Below are positions 7,162 through 13,054 of a stretch of 13,104 nt of DNA, piece by piece. Position 1 is the stretch's first letter. The number at the start of each line of letters is the position of its first letter. Under the pieces are notes generated by a model. The model had not been told where the DNA came from, ran no database searches, and saw only the letters and a list, made by a program, of their open reading frames with translations. The DNA is from DASPTR01 sp964475545 (GTDB taxonomy: Archaea; Thermoproteota; Bathyarchaeia; Bathyarchaeales; Bathycorpusculaceae): positions 1 through 13,104 of the forward strand of contig CAYYXF010000034.1 of NCBI GenBank assembly GCA_964475545.1, in the 5' to 3' direction. Position numbers and translations under genes: made by a program.

Positions 7162-8346
7162 ATGACAAAACAACAACAATCATCTTTAGTGTCGCAAATA
7201 TTGAAGGTTCTGTATGCACCTCACAAAGTATTCAAGGAAGTAATTGAAAACCCAAAGTATATTGGACCAATTCTAATATTGATTCTCTTCGTTGCAGCAA
7301 ACATTGGGCTTGCTTACGTTTTGATGTCCAAGACCTATGTTGAAAGGACGTTGCCACAGACTGGGCAACTGGACGAGTGGACAGAAAACGCGACTTTGTG
7401 GAGTTCTACCTCAGGAGCAAGCATTACGGAGAACTTCAATGATTATATGAATGGCACGTATTATGGAAATAGAAGTATCTCGTTTTCAATGCTTAACAGT
7501 CGCCGAGTCTCCATGGAACTATTCAACACAGGGCCTGTGAACTGCGCCGGACCAGATGGTTTCAAGAATGTGTCTCTGAGAATAAAGCTGACTAGTCCGC
7601 TGGTTAAGCCTGAAAGTGCGTCAATCTACTTGTTCTCGCAAGCACCAGCAAGCTACTTCTCTTACAATTTGACAGACACTTTTTCGAACAGCCAAAGCAC
7701 GGTTTGGAGTAACCTTACGCTTCCCCTAGCGAATGATCAGTGGGCGGGTAACAATGGCCCGGGTTGGGGCACTATAACTGGTCTTGAATTGGATTTTGCC
7801 TGGCCTGAAAACTCCAATATCACTGTGCTTGTTGACGCTTTGTTTTTCCGAGGCGTTTTTAAGACCCCGCTTGAGACCGCGGCTACTGGTTACGTGATGA
7901 ATTACTCTGTTATCAGCCTCATGCAATTCGCTATTGAATGGCTCTTCCTAGGCGGAATAATCTACATAATGATCAAAGGGTTTGGAGGCAAAACAGTATG
8001 GAGGTCTGTTCTGATCGTAATCGGGTTTGTTCTCTTCATCTTGTTTGTCCAGACTGTAATAAATGCAATTGCCATTGCGACAGTGCCAAACCTCTACTAT
8101 CCGCTTGAATTCATCGGGGGGGTCCAAGGTGAAATGGACATTGCGGTTAACACGATATATGATCAGACGATGCTTGCTTCTGTCGTCACGGGTTACCTTC
8201 GAATCATAGTATTCGTCTGGACTATTGCACTGTGCGGTATTGCCACCCGTCTGCTGACTGAGTTTTCATGGGTCAAAAGCTTTCTGATAAGCGCAGTAGC
8301 CTTCTTCGCCACCATAACACTGATGAGCTTTATAGTCGGAATCTGA
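7162..8346 (+). CDS. Yip1-like membrane protein with a large extracytoplasmic insertion
   Basis: This is a multi-pass membrane protein. The N-terminus (LVSQILKVLYAPHKVFKEVIENPKYIGPILIL) is typical of the Yip1 family. Membrane segments, numbered from the ATG at 7162, lie at about 36-55, 250-271, 280-304, 339-362 and 372-393. Between the first and second is an insertion of about 180 residues, rich in N-x-S/T sequons and aromatic/Gly turns. Its later part (VWSNLTLPLANDQW, then GLELDF and VLVDALFFRG) looks like a beta-sandwich, galactose-binding-like domain outside the cell. I chose 7162 because GAGGAG lies 10 nt upstream; an in-frame ATG at 7144 without a ribosome binding site would add six residues. 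It follows the HMG-CoA synthase by 32 nt and precedes an ABC-transporter remnant, suggesting it once belonged to a transporter operon. Function unknown. Confidence 0.8.
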   Translation: MTKQQQSSLVSQILKVLYAPHKVFKEVIENPKYIGPILILILFVAANIGLAYVLMSKTYVERTLPQTGQLDEWTENATLWSSTSGASITENFNDYMNGTYYGNRSISFSMLNSRRVSMELFNTGPVNCAGPDGFKNVSLRIKLTSPLVKPESASIYLFSQAPASYFSYNLTDTFSNSQSTVWSNLTLPLANDQWAGNNGPGWGTITGLELDFAWPENSNITVLVDALFFRGVFKTPLETAATGYVMNYSVISLMQFAIEWLFLGGIIYIMIKGFGGKTVWRSVLIVIGFVLFILFVQTVINAIAIATVPNLYYPLEFIGGVQGEMDIAVNTIYDQTMLASVVTGYLRIIVFVWTIALCGIATRLLTEFSWVKSFLISAVAFFATITLMSFIVGI

Positions 8347-8411
8347 ACGGGGCATTGAAATACGTAAAAAAGACTGCGATGTAAGAACCTCTTTCGCAGC
8401 AGCGATGAGGC

Positions 8412-8603
8412 ATGGCTACAATTCTCCAAGTCAAAGATGTCAAAAAGAGCTATCATATGGGCAAAGCTCTCCCCACTAGCCTCGTGTGGCGTGAGCTTCG
8501 ATGTTGAAAAAGGCGAATTCCTGACAATTTTCGGCGCCTTCAGCCAGTGCGCGCGAGAAAAGCATCCAAGCTGAACCCTGTCGAAGCGCTACGTTATGAA
8601 TAG
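8412..8603 (+). pseudogene. Deletion scar of an ABC-transporter operon: ATPase N-terminus joined to MacB/FtsX-type permease C-terminus
   Basis: From ATG at 8412 the sequence encodes MATILQVKDVKKSYHMGK, the usual start of a LolD/MacB-type ABC ATPase. After a +1 frameshift near 8470-8488 it continues in another frame as GVSFDVEKGEFLTIFGA (8488-8538), the segment leading into the Walker A loop. The Walker A lysine loop itself and everything after it are missing. From about 8544, back in the first frame, it reads P-V-R then ARKASKLNPVEALRYE and stops at TAG (8601-8603). That is the characteristic cytoplasmic C-terminus of MacB/FtsX-like permeases. The simplest reading is that one internal deletion removed most of an adjacent ATPase gene and almost all of the permease gene. 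No functional product is expected. The left neighbour, a Yip1-like gene, probably belonged to the same operon. Confidence 0.8.
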
Positions 8604-8610
8604 TCAGCAA

Positions 8611-8620
8611 AATTTATATG
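8611..8620 (+). promoter_or_regulatory. TATA box of the TRAM / OB-fold operon
   Basis: AATTTATATG is a good archaeal TATA element just after the ABC scar. It predicts transcription starting near 8642-8646, leaving a leader of about 90 nt before the TRAM ATG. Confidence 0.6.
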
Positions 8621-8642
8621 GGCGAAGGACTTTTCTGCAAGT

Positions 8643-8711
8643 AAACCCGCCTTAACCAAGGCTCAAGTGTCAACTGTAGATGCAATGGGTTTTTGTGGCC
8701 AAAGGCTGGCC
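8643..8711 (+). promoter_or_regulatory. Structured 5' leader of the TRAM gene (possible RNA regulatory element)
   Basis: The predicted transcript start coincides with an outer stem AAACCC (8643-8648) / GGGTTT (8687-8692). Nested directly inside it is a perfect hairpin GCCTT-AACC-AAGGC (8649-8662). A further hairpin, GGCC (8697-8700) / GGCC (8708-8711), follows, and the ATG is at 8736. No known riboswitch class is recognised. Because the downstream product is an RNA-binding TRAM protein, feedback on its own leader is a possible but unproven role; a separate small RNA is the alternative. Confidence 0.35.
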
Positions 8712-8735
8712 CCGCGATAAGGACGAAATCTGAAC

Positions 8736-9038
8736 ATGCCACGAAGGCTACCGGAAAAAACAAAAAACGCACCAAGAAAACCCCGCAGGTTTGGGAGCAG
8801 AAGCAGGTTCCGCCCAAGCAGACCGTTCGTTCAATCATTCCCAGTGAAAGAAAACCAGGAGCTAGAGGTTGTTATTGACGACATCGGAAGCAGAGGAGAC
8901 GGAATAGCGAAAATACAGAGTTTCCTGATTTTTGTGCCGAAAAGCAAAATAGGGGAACGCGTGAAAGTAAGAATTATCTCAGTAAGCGGTAAATTCGCAG
9001 TTGCGGAAAGAGTAGGTCAGGCGGAAGGACAAAGTTGA
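8736..9038 (+). CDS. Small TRAM-domain RNA-binding protein with basic N-terminal tail
   Basis: This is a 100-residue protein. Residues about 37-95 form a TRAM domain, a small beta-barrel that binds RNA (VKENQELEVVIDDI, GSRGDGIAKIQ, FLIFVPKSKIGERVKVRI, KFAVAERV). Residues 1-35 are strongly basic and disordered, with nine Arg and three Lys. Stand-alone archaeal TRAM proteins of this size are known as RNA chaperones linked to cold response; applying that here is by family. The ATG follows AAGGA about 14 nt upstream, a weak ribosome binding site. Its TGA overlaps the TTG start of the OB-fold gene as TTGA, so the two should be translated together, giving an RNA binder paired with a single-strand binder. 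Confidence 0.9.
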   Translation: MPRRLPEKTKNAPRKPRRFGSRSRFRPSRPFVQSFPVKENQELEVVIDDIGSRGDGIAKIQSFLIFVPKSKIGERVKVRIISVSGKFAVAERVGQAEGQS

Positions 9039-9349
9039 AAGTGAAGGATCTGCGAAACGAGATGAAACGCGTCGCCATAGAAGCGAAAGTCATGGAGAAA
9101 GCTGACGCTCGAGAGGTTCAGTCAAGATTCAAAGACCAGACCTACAAGGTGGCAACCGCGATCATAGGTGACGAGAGTGGCACGATAAAGCTGACCCTGT
9201 GGAATGAACAAATAGATCAGGTAAACGTTGGCGACATGATCAAGGTGGAGAATGGTTACGTAACAAGCTTCAGAGGAGAATTGCAGCTGAACGTAGGAAA
9301 ATACGGCAAGTTGACCGTGGAGCATGCCGAAGAGCCAAACTCTGTGTAA
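9035..9349 (+). CDS. OB-fold single-stranded nucleic-acid-binding protein (SOSS-B/RPA-like)
   Basis: This 104-residue protein is essentially one OB fold. Residues about 10-97 give the strand pattern of the RPA/SOSS-B (hSSB1-like) group: VAIEAKVMEKADAREV, then YKVATAIIGDESGTIKLTLWNE, then VNVGDMIKVENGYVTSFRGELQLNVGK. It would bind single-stranded DNA or RNA in replication, repair or RNA metabolism. There is no zinc finger and no acidic C-terminal tail of the bacterial SSB type, so it is the minimal archaeal form. The start is TTG within the TTGA overlap with the TRAM stop; an in-frame GTG two codons later is an alternative. Confidence 0.87.
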   Translation: MKVKDLRNEMKRVAIEAKVMEKADAREVQSRFKDQTYKVATAIIGDESGTIKLTLWNEQIDQVNVGDMIKVENGYVTSFRGELQLNVGKYGKLTVEHAEEPNSV

Positions 9350-9385
9350 CTTGTGCCTGGACGTTTCAATCGAGCATAATATTCA

Positions 9386-9421
9386 ACCCTTTGGGAGCAT
9401 TCGTTGGTTGCTCTTTAGGGT
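9386..9421 (+). other. Imperfect hairpin in the gap between convergent genes
   Basis: ACCCT (9386-9390) pairs with AGGGT (9417-9421), and GAGCA (9395-9399) with TGCTC (9409-9413). G-T wobbles can extend the inner stem. It lies 37 nt after the OB-fold stop, in the 169-nt gap before the convergent ferritin-like gene. No T-run follows, so it is not a standard terminator; it may protect mRNA 3' ends. A smaller hairpin (AGAAT/ATTCT, 9462-9480) is nearby. Confidence 0.3.
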
Positions 9422-9518
9422 GAAAGATGCTTTTGGGAAAACAGAAAAAAGATTGATTGAAGAGAATGCTTTCGGATTCTGATTGTTACGTTTTCGCCTT
9501 ATTGGTTCGACGTATGTT

Positions 9519-9938
9519 CTATACCTGTTCAAGCAGGGTTGTGAAGGTGTCGTGGTGATCTTCTTCGTCTTTCAATATTTCCATGAAAATCAAAGCGGTT
9601 GTCTCGTCACTCTCTTTGCGAGCTAGCTCAATTATCTCCTTGTACATGTCAATGGCCTTTTTCTCATCCTTCACGTCTTGCGCTATCATTTCCTTCAAGG
9701 CCTTTCCGACGTTGATGGGGTCTGGTTTTGTTGTAGGTATTCCGCCTAGGTAGAAGAGTCTCTCGGCAATCGTTTCAGCATGCTTCATTTCTTGCCTGGC
9801 TATGCTTTCAAACGCGTCTTTCGTCGCATAGCCCTTGACGCCTATCCACTGAACGTGTTGCCACATGTACTGCACTGAAACCTGCATCTCTCTGGCAATT
9901 GCGCCGTTAAGCATTTCCAGTAATTTCTTCGATGCCAT
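9519..9938 (-). CDS. Bacterioferritin-like diiron protein
   Basis: This is a 139-residue four-helix-bundle protein of the ferritin/bacterioferritin superfamily. The ferroxidase ligands line up with bacterioferritin: Glu17, Glu50 and His53 (RQEMKHAE), Glu92, Glu125 and His128 (KDEEDHHD). Met51 falls at the position of the haem-ligating Met52 of bacterioferritins, so haem binding at a subunit interface is possible. The chain is about 20 residues shorter than typical bacterioferritin at the C-terminus and lacks the short fifth helix, so 24-mer assembly is uncertain. It should bind and oxidise iron, for storage or against peroxide. AAGGTG six bases upstream supports the ATG, and a TATA box at 9984-9997 gives it its own promoter. 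It follows the radical SAM gene on the same strand, but the 128-nt gap and own promoter argue for independent expression. Confidence 0.9.
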   Translation of the reverse strand: MASKKLLEMLNGAIAREMQVSVQYMWQHVQWIGVKGYATKDAFESIARQEMKHAETIAERLFYLGGIPTTKPDPINVGKALKEMIAQDVKDEKKAIDMYKEIIELARKESDETTALIFMEILKDEEDHHDTFTTLLEQV

Positions 9939-9983
9939 ATATTTTCACCTTGATTTTATTATGTCGAGGAATCTGTTCATCTT

Positions 9984-9997
9984 GTTATATTAAACTT
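9984..9997 (-). promoter_or_regulatory. TATA box of the ferritin-like gene
   Basis: The minus strand reads AGTTTAATATAACA here, centred about 50 nt before the ATG, giving a leader of about 25 nt that contains the AAGGTG ribosome binding site. Read on the other strand (TTATATTAAA) the element could also drive plus-strand transcription. Confidence 0.55.
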
Positions 9998-10043
9998 GTT
10001 GTTGTCTCGAAAAACAGCGAATAGCAGAAAATTGGAATGTTAG

Positions 10044-10060
10044 AAAAGGAGGTAATCCAG
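10044..10060 (-). other. Sequence nearly identical to the 16S rRNA 3' terminus (anti-Shine-Dalgarno-like)
   Basis: Just after the radical SAM stop codon the minus strand reads CTGGATTACCTCCTTTT, one base different from the conserved 16S rRNA 3' end as remembered (CTGGATCACCTCCTTT). The plus strand is correspondingly an extended Shine-Dalgarno sequence, AAAAGGAGGTAATCCAG, followed 2 nt later by a GTG at 10063 opening a 42-codon frame antisense to the radical SAM gene. In the radical SAM mRNA the pyrimidine-rich stretch may simply serve in 3'-end formation. Confidence 0.4.
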
Positions 10061-10066
10061 AAGTGG

Positions 10067-11413
10067 CTATTGTGATTCGGCGCAGATGTATCCTTTTTCT
10101 TTCAGCTCCAGTGGGCATCCGCCGCCACATATCTGCAGCTGCGGACAGTCTTTGCATTTCGGCTCAGCGTATTCTCTCTTTCGTATGCTAACTGCCAGCG
10201 GGTTGTTCCAGATGCTATTCCAACTGTCTTTCAGGATGTTGCCTAGACCTTCAAAGTAGCTTTGGCATGGATAGACGTCACCGTTTGGTCCCACGCACAT
10301 GTTGACCATGGCTGCCGTGCAGGATTTTATCCCCAGGCCTAAGCTGACTGGGTCGAACTGGCAATATTGCGTTGGAGTGTACCAGAGAAACTTCATCCCA
10401 AGCCTGTTGGCCTTGTCTCTGACCTTGGGCAACAGCTCCTTCAATGTTTCCATCGGTAGGACAAACTTGTCGCTGATGGCCGTTGCTTTTCCAGAATAGA
10501 TAAGGCTGTTACATCCGAACGCCGCCACTCCGAGTCCTTTTATGAAATCAAGGGTTTCCAAGAAATCCGACGCGTTATAGGTGCTTAAGGTGGAGTTTGT
10601 CGTGACATAGACGCTTGTTGAAACTGTGTTTTTTATGCCTTGAACTGTCTCTTTCCAGCTGCCTTTAGCTTTGGTCATTTTGTCGTGGATTTCAGGCCTG
10701 TGCGATTCAAGAGTCACTTGCGCAAAGTCGAGCCCAACTTTCTCAAGAGTCTCGGCGTATTCTCTGCTTTTCAGTTTTCTGCCGTTTGTGACCAGACCAG
10801 TCACTATTCCCTTGTTTTGCGCGTATTGTAACAGCTCTGGCAGGTCGTCACGGAGAGTAGGTTCGCCTCCTGTGAAGGTTATTATGAATACGCCGATGTC
10901 GTGTAGCTTATCCATGACTGTTTTCCATTGTTCTGTGTTTAGTTCGTCGGTTTCGTGGGGACCTCCGGCGTAGCAGTGGACGCAGTTGTTCTGGCACTTG
11001 AAGGTTATTGCCAAGTCCATGCGTAGAGGCGCAGAATATTGCTGGGTGAAGGGTTCGACGCTTTTAACGTCGAGAAAGGAAATGGGGCAGACTTTCTCAG
11101 TCTGGGCCAACGTGCTGATTGTGTAGGTTAGTTTCTCGTGCTCGTTTCTCGCGGTTTCCGCGTTCACTCGGAACATTCGCTTGATCTTCTTTACAGCAGC
11201 ATCAGTAGACAATCCCTGCATGAAGAAGTAGGCGTGTGCGGTTGCCGTCTCGTTCAGATATAGAACTGTATTTGCATTGATGACCAAGAGCCCTAAGCCG
11301 TGAGGCTCTGCGCGAAGTTGAAGCGCTAACCCGGCAAATTCACCCCTTCCTCTGTAGGTGAAGCGCCCACGTGGTATCTCTGGCACGCGTAAGATTCGGC
11401 GCAATAAACTCAT
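10067..11413 (-). CDS. PqqD-like / radical SAM / SPASM peptide-modifying enzyme
   Basis: This 448-residue enzyme has the layout of a RiPP maturase. Residues about 35-105 resemble PqqD, a winged-helix RiPP recognition element (LLVINANTVLYLNETATAHAY). The radical SAM core starts with Cys140-x3-Cys144-x2-Cys147 (CQNNCVHC), which holds the SAM-binding [4Fe-4S] cluster, and carries the GGEP motif at 182-185. The C-terminal SPASM region has Cys365, Cys373 and Cys383 (C-x9-C ending GDVYPC), then Cys420, 423, 429, 433 and 444, enough for two auxiliary clusters. Such enzymes form thioether or carbon-carbon crosslinks in peptides, or act in haem and cofactor pathways. Its ATG directly follows the stop of the membrane protein with the Cys-Ala tail, with no gap, so that tail is the obvious candidate substrate. 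Substrate assignment is inference. Confidence 0.9.
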   Translation of the reverse strand: MSLLRRILRVPEIPRGRFTYRGRGEFAGLALQLRAEPHGLGLLVINANTVLYLNETATAHAYFFMQGLSTDAAVKKIKRMFRVNAETARNEHEKLTYTISTLAQTEKVCPISFLDVKSVEPFTQQYSAPLRMDLAITFKCQNNCVHCYAGGPHETDELNTEQWKTVMDKLHDIGVFIITFTGGEPTLRDDLPELLQYAQNKGIVTGLVTNGRKLKSREYAETLEKVGLDFAQVTLESHRPEIHDKMTKAKGSWKETVQGIKNTVSTSVYVTTNSTLSTYNASDFLETLDFIKGLGVAAFGCNSLIYSGKATAISDKFVLPMETLKELLPKVRDKANRLGMKFLWYTPTQYCQFDPVSLGLGIKSCTAAMVNMCVGPNGDVYPCQSYFEGLGNILKDSWNSIWNNPLAVSIRKREYAEPKCKDCPQLQICGGGCPLELKEKGYICAESQ

Positions 11414-13054
11414 CTAACCTACCCCTCCACCTGCACAAGCACACGCGCATGACACACATGCACAAGCACAGGCGCACGCATGGCATGCGCATACGCAGGT
11501 GGCATTGTGATGCGCGGGCTGATCTGAAGCTTTGCCTGCTGGCAATGGAATGATAGAGTTGGCGAATTTCTCAAGGTTGCCTACTACGGTGTTTGCTGTG
11601 CCTGTCACCGCCGCCGCCATGTTGTTTGCGAATTCTGAGCCTGGAATTGTCGGCGCTTTGGCTGATCGGGCTGGCACTTCGACGTTTGGCTTGTATGTTG
11701 GATTGGGATCGTAGTGTTGATAGCCGTACCAGTACCACAGCCACATGGGGCTTGGCTGGAACACCCGGTTCTGGAAGACCGTTTGTGTGAGTGACTGAGC
11801 ATTTGGATCGAGCAGCAGCCACAGCAGTTGTTCGTCATAAGCGTTTGAAGCAAGTTCGGGTGTGCCTGCTTGTTCGACTTGTTCCCATGCCTTTGTCACT
11901 ATGCCTTTGTAATAGTCTATAGTGTCGCGTCTGCAGTATCCGCGCATTTTCTCTTCGACGTTGTCTCTAAGGGTCATCACGGTGTGTGCTAGTTTTTCTT
12001 CGTCGAGCATTCCTTCTTCATTTATGGCGTCTAGAAAGTCGATTTCATAGTATCGAAGAGGTGTTTCGGGTGTTCCGGTTTTGTCTTGGAACTGCGGCAT
12101 TATCTTCAGTTTTATCGATGGTTTTGTGGCTTCTACCCATACTGCTCTCTTCTTCAAGAGGCTGTAAAGGATTTCCGTGACTATGCTTGTCGGCTTCATG
12201 TCAAGAAGGTGGGAAGCTTCTACTGCGGTCAATCCGTGCTTTATTCCAAGCGTTTCCATGCTAATCTGTGGCAAATGATACTGCTTCTTGCTGATTACTA
12301 CGGCGACCGTGACTATTAAAAGGATGAAGCCACCCATGAAAGCGATGGGAACTACGTACTGAGAGAAATAGAAGGGAATAGTGTCTGTTCCTGGTTTCCC
12401 ATTTGGTGGCTGATTATCGTAATGCTCCACGTATTCCTTGGGGAATGAAATGCCAACGGGATATTGCTCGTTTGGTGAGAGGTTTTGTGCCTCCCAATAG
12501 ACGGCTAGTCGATCCTCTTCCATGTTCGTGCTTGTCCAGTTACGTGCCGCGCCTATCATGCTTTCGTTCACGCCGGCGGGCAGCAGAATTGAGATGCGAA
12601 GGTCCTGCACGTTCACCGGATACCAAGTCGGAATGAACAGCATGCCTACGTCGGTTGGTGTGTCGTTATATATCATGTGCGCGACGTTCGTGACAAGTTT
12701 GAACCAAACGGTTTGCCCAGATTTCAAGGGCGCGTAAAGGGCAACTTTGACTTTGTAGTCGGTTCCTTCTCTTGCATCTGTCGCCGACAGATTGTTGCCA
12801 TACTGATCTGAAGCTACTCCTATCGTGTAGTACCCGTTGGGCTGGCCGACGGTTACGAAGTTTATGTCGTCTCCGGAATCGAGCGATAAGGTTATGTTGT
12901 AAAACAGGTCAATTGACCCATCTTGGTTTATCCATATCTGGACCCATTCTTTGTCCAGGTGGTATGTGCCGCTCCATGCTATAGAAGACCCTGAAAGCGT
13001 TATCACCAAGAGTACTGTGATCAGCGCGATCAGCAGAGGCTCTTCCTTTACCAT
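11414..13054 (-). CDS. DUF2207-like membrane protein with a cytoplasmic Cys-Ala repeat tail
   Basis: This is a 546-residue protein. Residues 7-27 are a signal/anchor helix. Residues about 28-228 form an extracytoplasmic beta-rich domain with several N-x-S/T sites, resembling DUF2207. A membrane helix follows at about 232-255. The remainder is predicted cytoplasmic, with a winged-helix-like segment at 274-310 (TAVEASHLLDMKPTSIVTEI), a helical part to about 420, and an aromatic patch (MWLWYWYGYQHY, 437-448). From Cys520 to Cys540 nearly every second residue is Cys, ten in all, usually alternating with Ala. Two CxxC breaks (CHAC, CVSC) interrupt the pattern and GGGVG ends the chain. The tail could bind metal or be crosslinked by the radical SAM enzyme encoded immediately downstream. 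GAGG seven bases before the ATG supports the start. The DUF2207 name is by resemblance; the tail is directly visible. Confidence 0.85.
   Translation of the reverse strand: MVKEEPLLIALITVLLVITLSGSSIAWSGTYHLDKEWVQIWINQDGSIDLFYNITLSLDSGDDINFVTVGQPNGYYTIGVASDQYGNNLSATDAREGTDYKVKVALYAPLKSGQTVWFKLVTNVAHMIYNDTPTDVGMLFIPTWYPVNVQDLRISILLPAGVNESMIGAARNWTSTNMEEDRLAVYWEAQNLSPNEQYPVGISFPKEYVEHYDNQPPNGKPGTDTIPFYFSQYVVPIAFMGGFILLIVTVAVVISKKQYHLPQISMETLGIKHGLTAVEASHLLDMKPTSIVTEILYSLLKKRAVWVEATKPSIKLKIMPQFQDKTGTPETPLRYYEIDFLDAINEEGMLDEEKLAHTVMTLRDNVEEKMRGYCRRDTIDYYKGIVTKAWEQVEQAGTPELASNAYDEQLLWLLLDPNAQSLTQTVFQNRVFQPSPMWLWYWYGYQHYDPNPTYKPNVEVPARSAKAPTIPGSEFANNMAAAVTGTANTVVGNLEKFANSIIPLPAGKASDQPAHHNATCVCACHACACACACVSCACACAGGGVG
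11422..11431 (-). promoter_or_regulatory. Ribosome binding site of the radical SAM gene, inside the membrane-protein coding sequence
   Basis: GGTGGAGGGG on the minus strand ends 8 nt before the radical SAM ATG. The same bases encode most of the terminal Gly-rich residues of the upstream protein, so the GGGVG tail and the ribosome binding site use one sequence. Confidence 0.6.

Noticed and set aside
8412..8603. Intact short ABC-related peptide gene
   Set aside because: The first frame runs into a stop at about 8505-8507 after a frameshift, and Walker A and all other ATPase motifs are missing.
8693..8878. Plus-strand frame overlapping the TRAM gene start
   Set aside because: It is out of frame with the recognisable TRAM domain and its basic composition is only a shadow of the Arg/Lys-rich TRAM tail.
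9462..9480. Intrinsic terminator formed by AGAAT/ATTCT
   Set aside because: The stem is short and A/T-rich, with no T-run downstream on either strand.
10067..11413. Haem-pathway radical SAM enzyme (AhbC/AhbD/NirJ type)
   Set aside because: Similar SPASM layout makes this possible, but no haem-biosynthesis neighbour is present, and the PqqD-like N-terminus plus the abutting Cys-rich gene fit peptide modification better.
11429..11500. CRISPR array or tandem DNA repeat at the CA-rich tract
   Set aside because: There are no regular repeat/spacer units; the pattern follows from alternating Cys and Ala codons in a continuous reading frame.
11532..12984. Several plus-strand frames of 60-77 codons opposite the membrane-protein gene
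   Set aside because: None resembles a known protein, they overlap one another in different frames, and the minus-strand gene has signal peptide, membrane segments and consistent domains.
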